NCBI RefSeq assembly: GCF_001654915.1
Contig: NZ_LXEQ01000045.1
Source: Buttiauxella ferragutiae
GTDB taxonomy: Bacteria > Pseudomonadota > Gammaproteobacteria > Enterobacterales > Enterobacteriaceae
Direction: 5' to 3' (one strand)
DNA: 64,000 nt
The notes beneath the pieces are model-generated. The model saw only the letters and a program-made list of their open reading frames with translations. It had not been told where the DNA came from and did not search any database. This document shows positions 33,692 to 43,271 of this stretch, one piece after another (within the stretch, counting starts at the first letter, position 1; the number at the start of each line of letters is the position of its first letter). Position numbers and translations under genes: made by a program.

Positions 33692-33715
33692 AATCGCCCT
33701 TATTCAAGGGCGATT
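33692..33715. terminator. bidirectional terminator between yecJ and the DcuB-like gene
   Basis: Perfect 10-bp stem AATCGCCCTT / AAGGGCGATT with a four-base loop, between two convergent genes. Confidence 0.8.
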
Positions 33716-33720
33716 TGTCA

Positions 33721-35064
33721 TCAGAAGAACGTCATCACTAATAAGTAACTCGCTGCACAAGCACAGCTCACGCCGATTAAGCCTGGCAAAATGAAACTGT
33801 GGTTAATGATGAATTTACCAATTTTTGTGGTGCCAGAACGGTCAAAGCCGATGCACGCCAGGTCGCTTGGGTAAGTCGGCAACACAAAGTAGCCGTAAGA
33901 CGCCGGGAAGAAGGCAATCAGCATTTTCGGTTCAACACCCAGCATCAACCCCATCGGTGCCACGGCAGTTAACGCGGCAGCCTGGCTGTTCACCAGTTTA
34001 GAAACTAAGAACAACACGATGGCATAAGTCCACGGGTGGCTTTGCACGACGCCTTCCAGCGCCATTTTTAGTTCTTCAAGATGTGCCTGGAAAAAGGTAT
34101 CACTCATCCACGCCACACCAAATACCGAGAAAATAGCCACCATACCGGCTTTGAATACCGCGCCGTTAGAGACAGCCGAGGCATTCACTTTGCAGGCGAT
34201 CAGCATTACGGCACCGGCAATCAACATCATCATCTGGATAACCAGATTCATCGATAGCGGCTTGAATGAGCCTTTGACCTCGAAGGCCGGGCGCAGCGCC
34301 GGAATGGCCCCCAATAACACCACCACCAGAATCCCGGCAAAGAAGATCCACGTTGACCAGTAGGCTTGTTTTGGGAACACCTGGTTCATCAGCGTTTCGC
34401 TGCTGCCGTAGATAAATTCACGCTGTTTCGGGTCTTTGAGTTTTTCCTGGAACTCTTCGTCGTCCTGCAAATCTTTGCCGCGACGTAAGCTCCACAGTGC
34501 TGCAATCAGCACGCCAAACAATGAAGCAGGAACGGAAACGCAGAGGATATCGAGGATGCCCCACGCCTGACCAATACCATGGTTAGCCGCCAGAATCGAA
34601 ATCAGCGAAACCACCGCCACAGAAACCGGAGACGCGGTAATCGCCATTTGCGAAGCAATTGATGCCACCGCCATTGGGCGTTCCGGACGAATGCCTTTCT
34701 TCAGTGCGATATCGGCGATAATCGGGAACATGGTGTACACCACATGACCGGTGCCGCACAGGAAAGTCAGCATCCAGGTGGTGAACGGTGCGAGCAGGGT
34801 GATGTGCTGGGGATGTTTGCGCAGCAGACGCTCTGCAAACTGCATCATCACATTCAGGCCACCCGCAGTTTGCAATGTGGCGGCACAACCAATCACAGCA
34901 AGAATGGTCAGCATCACATCAACGGGGGGTTTACCTGGCTCAAGCCCAAAGATGAAGGTGAGAATAAACAGCCCAATGCCGCTGATTAGGCCAAGCCCCA
35001 TCCCACCAAAACGTGTGCCCACTAACAGGCATAAAATAATGACAATAAATTCAATGGTTATCAT
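33721..35064 (-). CDS. DcuB-like C4-dicarboxylate transporter
   Basis: 447 residues with 10-12 membrane segments, Dcu family (DcuA/DcuB). Shared blocks with DcuB: GLEPGKPPVDVMLTILAVI, the loop LTFLCGTGHVVYTMFPIIADIA, GIRPERPMAVASIASQMAITASPVSVAVVSL, SKLVNSQAAALTAVAPMG, LPTYPSDLACIGFDRSGTTKIGKFIINHSFILPGLIG. DcuB exchanges fumarate or other C4-dicarboxylates for succinate during anaerobic growth. It is not beside fumB or dcuSR, so it is an additional paralogue. It might export succinate or another acid from the adjacent polysaccharide pathway, but it is separated from the lyase genes by a hairpin and its own leader. Confidence 0.88.
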   Translation of the reverse strand: MITIEFIVIILCLLVGTRFGGMGLGLISGIGLFILTFIFGLEPGKPPVDVMLTILAVIGCAATLQTAGGLNVMMQFAERLLRKHPQHITLLAPFTTWMLTFLCGTGHVVYTMFPIIADIALKKGIRPERPMAVASIASQMAITASPVSVAVVSLISILAANHGIGQAWGILDILCVSVPASLFGVLIAALWSLRRGKDLQDDEEFQEKLKDPKQREFIYGSSETLMNQVFPKQAYWSTWIFFAGILVVVLLGAIPALRPAFEVKGSFKPLSMNLVIQMMMLIAGAVMLIACKVNASAVSNGAVFKAGMVAIFSVFGVAWMSDTFFQAHLEELKMALEGVVQSHPWTYAIVLFLVSKLVNSQAAALTAVAPMGLMLGVEPKMLIAFFPASYGYFVLPTYPSDLACIGFDRSGTTKIGKFIINHSFILPGLIGVSCACAASYLLVMTFF

Positions 35065-35182
35065 GGTAGACCCTTAAAGTTGTATATGTAATTAGCATTA
35101 CAGAATGTAAGGATTACCGCTGGGACACAGATCTTGTTTATTAAACTTCAATTAAAACAGCTTGTTAGTAACAATAAATTAA

Positions 35183-35207
35183 CACTCCGCCCGAGACAGG
35201 CGGAGTG
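35183..35207 (-). terminator. terminator after the heparinase-like gene
   Basis: CACTCCGCC / GGCGGAGTG, a perfect 9-bp stem with a seven-base loop, followed on the minus strand by TTAATTTATTG, six bases beyond the stop. Confidence 0.7.
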
Positions 35208-35212
35208 AATAA

Positions 35213-37231
35213 TCATAACGGGAGATGGGAATACTGAAGGCGTGGAAGGATAGCGCTGTCGTTTGCTACGTCGACGACTACAACGTCTTCGCCATGTTTA
35301 AGCAAAATACGCATGCCATTGTTATCCTGGGTAATCTGCATATCGGTGATAGGTCGCTGGTGGTCGAAATCCCAAACGCTTACAAACACGGGATGCGTTT
35401 CATGGCTCCGTAACACCAGATAACTCAACTCACCAACGGCTGGATTATCCGGCGCGCGTCCTTGCCACAACTCGGCATGTCCATACAGCCATAGTGCTTG
35501 CCCGTGGTGGGCTGTGGCGAAGTGGCGCGGCTGGCAATTGGTTAACGATACGCAATGCGCATCATTCATGATAGACAACGGGCCGTGAGCACTAAACTGC
35601 GCCTGTTCACCTTCAACATCCAGTGCTTTCCCATGCAGATGTAGCGTCCAGTCGATTTGCTGGCAATGCGGATTATGCACGCTGCTAATGTCAATTAAGG
35701 CGTTATCCAGCCATAACAGACGGCGGCGAAAACGCACGTCACGCCAGGCTTCACTGTCCCATTGTACGCGGGTATGGCTGTCGAGTTCAGGCGGCGTTTG
35801 TCGCCAGTCAACCTCTGTATCCAGCCAGCAGAAAGCCTGGCTTTCATGATACTGGAGGACCACAGGAACGGCAGGGGGTTGGTTGGTTTGGTTGACTGTA
35901 ATGGTGTTATGCGTGGCGCTATTTTTGTAATACGCATAGTGCATTGGCGCGCCATAACCGGTCGTACCAAGATCAGGCAGGATCTCTTTTGCACCATTAA
36001 ACAGCAGAATGTTCAGGCGGTCATAGTGGTCATGCTCGCCGCCATAGGGCGTATGCTTAACCAGTAATGCGCGTTTCTTTTCTGTGTTACGCCACACGGT
36101 CAGACCGCTATGCGGGGCATGAGTATGACCCGCAGGAATCAGGTCCGGTATCTTTTCTGGCAGTGGTGTGGTGTAAAGCAGGGCATCAAGACCTGGACGC
36201 GGATGTTGCGCATTGATAGCCTTAAGCGCGGCGGCATACTGCTCATCGCGATAGTAATGCCAGGCAAAGTGATAAAGATGACCGTGGTCGAGTTTTTCCT
36301 GGCCATAGATACAATCGTTGATACGCGGAAAAGTGCCGTCTGGCATTAACAGAGTCAGCGGGAAACTAAGCATTTTTTTATAGTAAGGTTCATCCAGCAA
36401 ACTCCACTGGGTGCCTATAGCCAGTTTTTCAAAAGCCAGAAAACCTTGCAGGGCGTAGAAGTGGTAATGAATAGATCCCTCGAACCACAGCCCTTCCTCG
36501 AACAGGCCCTGTTCAAGCTGATAACGCAGACCGTAAGGTTGGTTGACGGCAAATTCGACTAACGCGGCATCTTCCAGCACCAGCCCCAACACACCGACCG
36601 CGCAGCCAATTTTCACTTCATGGTTGTGTAATTGTGCAGTGCGATGGGCCATCAAAAACTGCGCACCAGCGCGCAATAAACGAACTGTAACGTACTCGCG
36701 CTGTTCGGCAGTGAGTGCCTCAGCGATGCAATCAAAACCGAGGGCGAAATCCAGCATGCAGTTCGCTTCGCAAAGTGTCTGGGCATTCATTTTCCCCGGA
36801 CCATTGTACGGAATGCCACCGTGAATTTTGTAATCCGGATAGAACTTAGCGTAACGCATCAGCAATTCACTGACTTTATCCAGATAGATCTGCTCGCCAG
36901 TAAGTTGCCACAATAAACCCAACTGGTGGCAGGCTTTGGCATTCAGGCCGTTGAGCTCACGCCACCACGCACCATCATAGGGTTCACCGCTAAAGTTTTG
37001 GCCGTCTATCGGGCAGCAATGGCAGGTTGGTGAGGCGCGATCCCACACCAACCTGACGCCGTGGTCGGGGCAGAAATAATAGAGATTCCAGGTTGCCAGG
37101 GCGGTTTCTGGCACAACGACTGGATTGTTGAGAACCACACTGTTGTCGGCAATCAACTGCTCAATAATGGCGGGTTGAGCGCAAACTCGTTGCTGAAGAA
37201 GAATAAGTTGTTGCGTGGTGAACTGCTTCAT
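35213..37231 (-). CDS. heparinase II/III-family polysaccharide lyase
   Basis: 672 residues from the ATG at 37231 (AAGGA seven bases upstream); an in-frame ATG at 37255 overlaps the preceding gene and lacks a ribosome site. No signal peptide, so cytoplasmic. N-terminal toroid domain (about 40-370) starts with a likely zinc knuckle (Cys54 in YYFCPDHG, cysteines 70, 72 and 73) and contains YNGPGKMNAQTLCEAN. The C-terminal heparinase II/III beta domain holds KHTPYGGEHDHYDRLNILLF (about 390-410) with the conserved histidine and DLGTTGYG. Such enzymes are exo- or oligosaccharide lyases for uronate polymers (families PL12, 15, 17, 21). Exact family and substrate cannot be fixed by eye. It follows the secreted lyase gene in one operon. 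Confidence 0.85.
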   Translation of the reverse strand: MKQFTTQQLILLQQRVCAQPAIIEQLIADNSVVLNNPVVVPETALATWNLYYFCPDHGVRLVWDRASPTCHCCPIDGQNFSGEPYDGAWWRELNGLNAKACHQLGLLWQLTGEQIYLDKVSELLMRYAKFYPDYKIHGGIPYNGPGKMNAQTLCEANCMLDFALGFDCIAEALTAEQREYVTVRLLRAGAQFLMAHRTAQLHNHEVKIGCAVGVLGLVLEDAALVEFAVNQPYGLRYQLEQGLFEEGLWFEGSIHYHFYALQGFLAFEKLAIGTQWSLLDEPYYKKMLSFPLTLLMPDGTFPRINDCIYGQEKLDHGHLYHFAWHYYRDEQYAAALKAINAQHPRPGLDALLYTTPLPEKIPDLIPAGHTHAPHSGLTVWRNTEKKRALLVKHTPYGGEHDHYDRLNILLFNGAKEILPDLGTTGYGAPMHYAYYKNSATHNTITVNQTNQPPAVPVVLQYHESQAFCWLDTEVDWRQTPPELDSHTRVQWDSEAWRDVRFRRRLLWLDNALIDISSVHNPHCQQIDWTLHLHGKALDVEGEQAQFSAHGPLSIMNDAHCVSLTNCQPRHFATAHHGQALWLYGHAELWQGRAPDNPAVGELSYLVLRSHETHPVFVSVWDFDHQRPITDMQITQDNNGMRILLKHGEDVVVVDVANDSAILPRLQYSHLPL

Positions 37232-37251
37232 CGCTCGATCCTTATTCTCTA

Positions 37252-38490
37252 TCACTGTTGCTTTAATGGGGTAATCAGATGCGAGATATCATCTGGATAC
37301 TTCGCCATCAGCCATTCGGCTTTTTCAACAAACAGTTTGTCGTCAGGCCAGGCTCGTGCGGCACTGACCATATTCACCAGTGCTTTTTGATCATCCATTT
37401 TATCAATATCCTTCCAGGGCCAGGTTTCAGTGCTATTTATGTAGTGCGCGAGGTAGCGATAGCCCTGGCGCAAGCTATGGTCATCAAGAGTGAAATTCCA
37501 GACATCAACCCCAGCAATGTCCCCTAAACGCCCCAACTTGTTGTAAGCCTCAAGATGGAAATTGCTGTAATGCCACGGGCGAGTGCGCTCAATTTCCGCC
37601 ATCTGGCGGCCTTCTTTATCAAAATGGGAGGGAATACGTCGTAGTTGGGTGATTTGTAGTCGTTTTTTAGCGGCGGTTATATCGCCACTAAACAGGGCAA
37701 ATGACGCTGCCTGTAAATCAAAATAGGTGCCGTGATTGTTATGCCAATTGTCTTCTTCAAATCCGTTTTGGCTGGTGCTCATCCAATGGTAAAAATCGCC
37801 ATACCATTGTTTTATCTTCTGATAATCTTCATCGCTGACCACATTCGCTGGGCGTAATAATTCAACGGCATCAATCACTTCTACCAGTGCGCGACTGTCA
37901 ATCAGGCCAATCCCTCGGCCATCGTTAATCCCTGGAATAGCCTGCGCATGTTGCAGGTTAGGATTCATGCGCGTTTCTGGTTTCACAAACCAGTTCAGCA
38001 ATTGGTCACGTGCTTTTTCGGCGTATGCCGGGTTGTGCGAAAATTGCCACGCCAGCGCCAGTGTCCAAACGTCATTGCTCATGTTCACCAGACGTTTTTT
38101 GTCCGTGGCATCACTATTGGCATCAGGGTTGGTTTGGCCATCTTTGCGAAGGTAGGGCAGGCCATCTTTTTTGTTCGGATCGGGCCACCAGTACGGTGGA
38201 AAACTGTAGTAATCATGTTTATCGCCGCTGGCGGCGATTAGCGTTTTATCCATCACTGAATACAGTGGTTTGTTCAGCGCCTTGTCTGCGTTGGCAATCA
38301 GTTTTTGATAAGCCCCGGTAAATTGTGGATTTTGTGCCTCTATCTGCTGCTGGCTATAGCGTAGATCATCGAGCTTAATTTGCAGTGGATGTGCATCGGC
38401 GGCATATAACGGTGAGGCCAGTAATGAACCCGCCACCGCCAACGAAAGCAATGACAGGCAAGATAATAAACTGGGTTTTGTCGGGCACAT
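37252..38490 (-). CDS. secreted alginate-lyase-fold polysaccharide lyase
   Basis: 412 residues from the ATG at 38490 (GGAG six bases upstream). Signal peptide with hydrophobic core LSCLSLLSLAVAGSLLA and cleavage after LYA. The Alginate_lyase (PF05426) (alpha/alpha) fold is recognised by DKHDYYSFPPYWWPDPNKK, LPYLRKDGQTNPDANSD and the catalytic-type WHNNHGTYFDLQ block near residue 247. This last block corresponds to the Asn-His pair of PL5 lyases; PL38 glucuronan/alginate lyases share the fold. It should cut the polymer outside the cytoplasm, supplying unsaturated oligosaccharides. First gene of a two-gene operon with the heparinase-like lyase, divergent from the sugar importer. Confidence 0.85.
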   Translation of the reverse strand: MCPTKPSLLSCLSLLSLAVAGSLLASPLYAADAHPLQIKLDDLRYSQQQIEAQNPQFTGAYQKLIANADKALNKPLYSVMDKTLIAASGDKHDYYSFPPYWWPDPNKKDGLPYLRKDGQTNPDANSDATDKKRLVNMSNDVWTLALAWQFSHNPAYAEKARDQLLNWFVKPETRMNPNLQHAQAIPGINDGRGIGLIDSRALVEVIDAVELLRPANVVSDEDYQKIKQWYGDFYHWMSTSQNGFEEDNWHNNHGTYFDLQAASFALFSGDITAAKKRLQITQLRRIPSHFDKEGRQMAEIERTRPWHYSNFHLEAYNKLGRLGDIAGVDVWNFTLDDHSLRQGYRYLAHYINSTETWPWKDIDKMDDQKALVNMVSAARAWPDDKLFVEKAEWLMAKYPDDISHLITPLKQQ

Positions 38491-38505
38491 ATTTTCTCCG
38501 TCCAT

Positions 38506-39007
38506 CGATGGAATGAATTCAGGGTGCTAAGAATGTTCGCCTTATTAGTATCAATGTGTTGATACCGTTAATGGTGTTATTAATTTTCGTTAAATATGAG
38601 GCTAGAAATAAATTTTTTTGGATTGAGTGCGCAGTGTAAGAGGCGGAATAATTATTTGTGTGATTAACTTCAAATTAATATCAGAGATGTAAAATAACGC
38701 CTTGTAATGAGATTTGCATCACGGAAATGAGTGCTTTTAAATACTTGTTTATATTGTGCAGGTTTTGTTTAATTTTTTATCTTTATGATTTTAAAGGTTA
38801 AAAATGTTTATGTGATTTTTGCTATGTTTTTTAGTGTGACTTCAAACACGTTTTTGCATTGTGAAACAGTATTTCTGTTTTATGGCGTTGTGTTTAATAA
38901 GGGCATTCTATTTAATTGCTGGGCAGCCTTTTCATTAGCGAAATAACCTGCTTCACTCCATTTTTGTTTCAACAATTAAATTTCTTAAAATAAGGATGTG
39001 AATATAA
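38506..39007. promoter_or_regulatory. divergent control region of the lyase and sugar-importer operons
   Basis: About 500 bases of AT-rich DNA between divergent operons. It contains several CRP-like half-sites (for example TGTGACTTCAAACACG and ATGTGATTTTTGCTAT) and one 17-bp interrupted palindrome, AAACAG-TATTT-CTGTTT at 38864-38880, a possible operator for a sugar-acid regulator. No consensus KdgR, UxuR or full CRP site was found. Confidence 0.4.
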
Positions 39008-40300
39008 ATGTTCCCTACAAAATTAAAATCCGCATTACTGATCTCTGCTCTTGGTTTAAGTGCATCGCAAACCTTTGCAGCAGAAACTTTGAACGTCTGG
39101 ATTCGTGCCAGTAACGACTCCAAAAATATTTACAAACAAGAGGCCGAAACCTTTGAGCAAAAGACCGGCATTAAAATCGAGTACTTTAATGCTACCACCG
39201 ACTTCGAACAGCGACTGGCGCGCGCGGCAGCCGGTAATGCACTACCTGACCTGATTTTTAACGATGCGGTCGCCATCGGACAATTCATCCAGCTCGGTAT
39301 CGCGGAAGAAATTGACCCGAAAACTATTGCCGGTGGTGAAAACCTTTACCCGACCGCCTGGGAAAGTACCCGCTATACCGACGGTAAATTCTACGGCGTC
39401 CCCACTTCGGCCCAAACCTTCGCGCTCTTTGTGCGTAAAGACTGGCGTGAAAAATTAGGGATGCCTGCGCCAAAAACATGGAGTGACGTCGAAAAATTAG
39501 CCAAGGCCTTTACCACTCAGGACCCTGACGGCAACGGCAAAAACGACACCTACGGCTTTTTGCTCCCGGGCTCAACCACACGCGGCTACGCTAGCTGGTT
39601 TATGAGTGCCTTCTTGTGGCAAGCCGGTGGCGATTTTATTCGTGAAGGTGCGAAGGGGGAGTTTAAAGCTTCGCTAGACGAACCTGAGGCCCGCGAAGCG
39701 TTGCAATTTATGCGCGGCATGTTGTGCGAAAAAGTCGTGCAACCTGGAGCTATTAACGCCACGACCGCCGACATCATTCCGTCCTTCCGATCCGGCCAAA
39801 CCGGGATGTTCTTCACCGGCCCTTATCACATCGCTTTATTTGATAAAGACCCGGGTAAGGACAACTTCGAAGTGGTGACCCTAACTGGACCAAAAGGGAG
39901 TGCGACGCTTGCGGAAGGCACCACGGTCTTCATGATGAAAAGCAGTAAAAACAAAGAGGCGGCGCGCAAATTTATTGAATTTATGATTTCCCAGGAGGGG
40001 CAAGAAATTGGCATGGGTAAAGGCAGTAAACACATGCCTGTGGTCCGTTTGCCTGTCAATAAATTGGTCGATACCCAGGCGGTTTACAACGATGAACGCT
40101 GGGCAACTTTCGCCAAACTTTACGCTGAACAAGGCCGTTACGTGCCGCAAGTTCCAAACTGGACGCCAATTCGCCAAATAACCGCCGATGGCTTTAACCG
40201 CATTCTGGCGGACTGCAATAGCGATATTGCCGCTGAACTCAAAACCACCAACGAGAAGGTCAACGCTGAACTTGCCAAACAGCAGGTACTGGCGAAGTAA
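39008..40300 (+). CDS. sugar ABC transporter substrate-binding protein with calcium-loop motif
   Basis: 430-residue family 1 solute-binding protein with a signal peptide ending QTFAA. LNVWIRASNDSKNIYKQEAETFEQKTGIKIEY is the typical N-terminal lobe. DPDGNGKNDTYGF near residues 171-184 resembles the calcium-binding loop of AlgQ-type alginate oligosaccharide-binding proteins. It should bind the oligosaccharides released by the lyases. Start context AAGGATGTGAATATAA-ATG. A palindromic repeat separates it from the permease genes, probably raising its relative expression. Confidence 0.88.
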   Translation: MFPTKLKSALLISALGLSASQTFAAETLNVWIRASNDSKNIYKQEAETFEQKTGIKIEYFNATTDFEQRLARAAAGNALPDLIFNDAVAIGQFIQLGIAEEIDPKTIAGGENLYPTAWESTRYTDGKFYGVPTSAQTFALFVRKDWREKLGMPAPKTWSDVEKLAKAFTTQDPDGNGKNDTYGFLLPGSTTRGYASWFMSAFLWQAGGDFIREGAKGEFKASLDEPEAREALQFMRGMLCEKVVQPGAINATTADIIPSFRSGQTGMFFTGPYHIALFDKDPGKDNFEVVTLTGPKGSATLAEGTTVFMMKSSKNKEAARKFIEFMISQEGQEIGMGKGSKHMPVVRLPVNKLVDTQAVYNDERWATFAKLYAEQGRYVPQVPNWTPIRQITADGFNRILADCNSDIAAELKTTNEKVNAELAKQQVLAK

Positions 40301-40314
40301 GGGTAGTTATAACG

Positions 40315-40400
40315 TAACCCTCACCCCATCCCTCTTCCATCGGGAGAGGGGGAAAGAACTTTCGCTCTCCTTAGGGGAGATGGCAAGAGTGAGGGGTAAT
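40315..40400. repeat. palindromic repeat inside the importer operon
   Basis: The ends pair as TAACCCTCAC / GTGAGGGGTA. Two inner hairpins lie between them: CCCTCTT / GGGAGAGGG and CTCTCC / GGGGAG. This CCCTCACCCC...GGGAGAGGG element is, from memory, dispersed between genes in many enterobacteria. It could protect the upstream message or cause partial termination. Confidence 0.7.
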
Positions 40401-40433
40401 AACGAAAACCGTAAAAAATGAGTGAAAATAACG

Positions 40434-41312
40434 ATGTTGACTCCTCGCCAGAAACGAAATCTGGTGCCATGGCTTTTCCTCGCTCCGGCACTGGTCATTT
40501 TCACCTGGTTTAAATTCATCCCGATGCTGCAAGGCCTGGTGATGAGTTTTTACAAAGTGAACTTCAATCAACCAGATGAATGGGTTGGATTTGCCAACTT
40601 TGCACGCGCGTTCGCCGACATAGAACTGCATTCGGCAGTTTTTAACACCTTCCTGTATGTGGTGGTGACAATGGTGGTCGGGGCGGTTTTGGCATTCTTC
40701 CTTGCCATGTTGCTTGAAGGGCCTGCTCGCCATTTGCGTTTCATCCGTACGGCGATTTTCTTACCCGCGGTCACCAGTGCAGCAATCGTCGCCGAAATGT
40801 GGCGTATCTTGTTCAACCCAACGCCTAATGGTGTTGTGAACCACATCTTGAGCTGGTTCGGTATTGCCGACCAGGGGTTCCTGGCCAGTGCCGATCAGTC
40901 GCTTTGGGTGATCATGCTGCTGCATATCTGGAAAGCAGTACCGTACAACATGGTGATCTTTATTGCTGGGTTGGCGGGAATTAGCCGTGACTTGTACGAC
41001 GCTTCAAACGTGGATGGTGCGAACTGGTGGAACCGACTGCGTTACGTCACGTTGCCTGGCATGATCCCGGCGATTTCTGTGGTGCTGATGTTGTCATTTA
41101 TTCGTGGCTTCCGTGTGTTTGCAGAAGTGTATGCCACTACGGGGGGTGGGCCATCCGGCGCCACTGAAATGATCATGACTCATATCTACAAACTCGGTTT
41201 TGAGCAATTTGACTACGGCTATGCTTCGGCGGTGTCGTTCCTGTTATTCGCTTTCACCGTCGTGTTGACGATTTGTCATCTCACTTTGAAAAAGCGCATC
41301 GCCCGCTATTAA
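40434..41312 (+). CDS. sugar ABC transporter permease (MalF/UgpA type)
   Basis: 292 residues from the ATG at 40434; an in-frame GTG at 40422 has no ribosome site. Six membrane segments, beginning VPWLFLAPALVIFTWFKFIPMLQG. The coupling EAA-like loop is YDASNVDGANWWNRLRYVTLPGMIPAI (about 186-212). RVFAEVYATTGGGPSGATEMIMTHIY is the conserved C-terminal block of this permease class. Forms a heterodimer with the next gene product. Confidence 0.9.
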   Translation: MLTPRQKRNLVPWLFLAPALVIFTWFKFIPMLQGLVMSFYKVNFNQPDEWVGFANFARAFADIELHSAVFNTFLYVVVTMVVGAVLAFFLAMLLEGPARHLRFIRTAIFLPAVTSAAIVAEMWRILFNPTPNGVVNHILSWFGIADQGFLASADQSLWVIMLLHIWKAVPYNMVIFIAGLAGISRDLYDASNVDGANWWNRLRYVTLPGMIPAISVVLMLSFIRGFRVFAEVYATTGGGPSGATEMIMTHIYKLGFEQFDYGYASAVSFLLFAFTVVLTICHLTLKKRIARY

Positions 41313-41322
41313 GGAGCCGCCC

Positions 41323-42162
41323 ATGTTAGGTAAACGTTGGGATACCGTAGGCCGCTGGATGATTTATGGCTTGCTGTTAATTGTATTTGTCGGGCCATTC
41401 TGGGGCATTGTCGCCACGGCCTTTAGCGGAGCACCGGTTAAACCGGGCGAACTGCTGGCATGGCCAAATGAGTTTTCCATGGAGAACTTTATCTTTGCCT
41501 GGCAAGACATTGGCGTCTGGCAATATTTGCTGAACTCAATGGTGGTGGTGTTCTTTGGCACCATTTTGCAGGTTGCCGTTAGTGCGCTTGCCGCCTATGC
41601 GTTGGCACGCAAGAAGTTCATCGGCGTTTCATTGGTTAGTCTGGTCATTCTTTCCACCATGATGCTGCCGGAGGAAGTGATCGCCATTCCGCTGTACATG
41701 ATTATCAACTGGCAACTGCCGCTGATTGATTCGTCACTCTACAACACCTATCTGGGCATGATTATGCCGGTTGTGGGTTGGGCGTTTTCGATCTTCGTCT
41801 TAAGCGAATTTATGGCGGCGATCCCTAAAGAGCTGGAAGAGGCGGCGCGTATCGATGGGGCAAATGAGTGGCAAATATTCTTCCACGTCATTTTACCGTT
41901 GGTGAAACCGGCACTCGGCACCGTTGTGACGTTTGGCTTCATCATGATTTGGGACCAGTACCTGCTGCCGCTGATTGTGGTGAACCATGACAGCCTGAAT
42001 ACCATCCCGGTTATTCTTGGCCGTCTGCGTACGGACGAAAGTATTACACCAAACATTTTCATTGCCATCACCTTACTGGCGATGTTGCCAAGCATCATTG
42101 TTTATCTCGGTCTGCAAAAACATTTCAATCGCGGGATTATGTCCGGCGCGGTCAAAGGATAA
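41323..42162 (+). CDS. sugar ABC transporter permease (MalG/UgpE type)
   Basis: 279 residues, six membrane segments. FVGPFWGIVATAFS at the start, then PLYMIINWQLPLIDSSLYNTYLGMIMP, and the coupling loop EEAARIDGANEWQIFFHVILPLVKPAL (about 170-196). Ribosome site AAGGAG before the ATG. Lies between its partner permease and the ATPase in a compact operon. Confidence 0.92.
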   Translation: MLGKRWDTVGRWMIYGLLLIVFVGPFWGIVATAFSGAPVKPGELLAWPNEFSMENFIFAWQDIGVWQYLLNSMVVVFFGTILQVAVSALAAYALARKKFIGVSLVSLVILSTMMLPEEVIAIPLYMIINWQLPLIDSSLYNTYLGMIMPVVGWAFSIFVLSEFMAAIPKELEEAARIDGANEWQIFFHVILPLVKPALGTVVTFGFIMIWDQYLLPLIVVNHDSLNTIPVILGRLRTDESITPNIFIAITLLAMLPSIIVYLGLQKHFNRGIMSGAVKG

Positions 42163-42172
42163 GGAGCGACAC

Positions 42173-43261
42173 ATGGGTTCCGTGGTACTGAAAAATGTCT
42201 GTAAATCATATGGTGATGTGCATGTCATCAAAGATGTCTCTTTGACTATTCCAGATGGAGAGTTCTGTGTGTTGGTTGGCCCAAGTGGCTGTGGGAAATC
42301 AACGCTGTTGCGCATGATCGCCGGGCTAGAGGAAATTACTGGCGGTCAGGTTGCGATCAATGAGAAGGATGTCACTGACGTTGAGCCAAAGCTGCGTGAT
42401 ATCGCGATGGTGTTCCAGAGTTACGCACTGTATCCGCAAATGACAGTGCGCGAAAACATGGGTTTTGCGCTCAAAATGGCAAAACTGCCTAAAGCGGAAA
42501 TCAGCCAAAAAGTGGAAGCGGCCGCTGATCTGCTCGGACTAGGCGTCCTGCTGGATCGTTTGCCAAAAGATCTTTCCGGCGGCCAGCGTCAGCGCGTAGC
42601 GATGGGGCGCGCCATTGTACGTAATCCTCAGGTGTTTTTGTTCGATGAACCGCTCTCTAACCTTGATGCAAAATTGCGTACTCAGGTACGTGGTGAAATC
42701 CGTGAACTGCATCGCCGCCTGAAAACCACCTCGGTGTACGTGACGCATGACCAAATTGAAGCCATGACCATGGGGCAGATGATCGTGGTACTGCGGGAAG
42801 GGCGTATTGAGCAGGTGGGTAGCCCGCTGGAGTTATACGACCGTCCGGCTAATTTGTTCGTTGCCGGATTTATCGGTTCGCCTGAAATCAATCAGTTAAA
42901 AGGTGAAGTGACACTACAAAACGGCGAGATGATGTTACGCCTCAATGATGGCTCTTTGTTAAGCTTGCCGCCGGGCGTACAAGTCCAGCCGCAGCAAAAA
43001 GTGGTGTATGCGATTCGCCCGGAACAGGTCAATGTAGTGAGCGAAGCAGAACAGAGCGGGGCGCTGAAAGCGACCATCACAGCCATCGAAAATACCGGTT
43101 CTGATATGCAGTTATTCTGTAACACAGGAGGCGGTGCATTTACTTCGGTGTTTAAGCAACGCTTAAATGTTCGGGAGGGGGAAACGGTATGGTTGCAGCC
43201 TCGACTGACCGGTATCCACATTTTTGATGCCGAAAGTGGGCAGCGAATAGCCTGTCATTAA
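42173..43261 (+). CDS. sugar ABC transporter ATPase (MalK/UgpC type)
   Basis: 362 residues from the ATG at 42173 with AAGGAG upstream; a longer frame reaching back to 42017 overlaps the permease and is not used. Walker A GPSGCGKST, signature LSGGQRQRVAMGRA, Walker B VFLFDEPLSNLD, H-loop VTHDQIEAM. The C-terminal TOBE/MalK regulatory domain (about 240-362) contains YAIRPEQVNVV. It energises import of the locus sugar, and in relatives one such ATPase may serve several sugar importers. Confidence 0.93.
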   Translation: MGSVVLKNVCKSYGDVHVIKDVSLTIPDGEFCVLVGPSGCGKSTLLRMIAGLEEITGGQVAINEKDVTDVEPKLRDIAMVFQSYALYPQMTVRENMGFALKMAKLPKAEISQKVEAAADLLGLGVLLDRLPKDLSGGQRQRVAMGRAIVRNPQVFLFDEPLSNLDAKLRTQVRGEIRELHRRLKTTSVYVTHDQIEAMTMGQMIVVLREGRIEQVGSPLELYDRPANLFVAGFIGSPEINQLKGEVTLQNGEMMLRLNDGSLLSLPPGVQVQPQQKVVYAIRPEQVNVVSEAEQSGALKATITAIENTGSDMQLFCNTGGGAFTSVFKQRLNVREGETVWLQPRLTGIHIFDAESGQRIACH

Positions 43262-43271
43262 GGAGCAGTAA

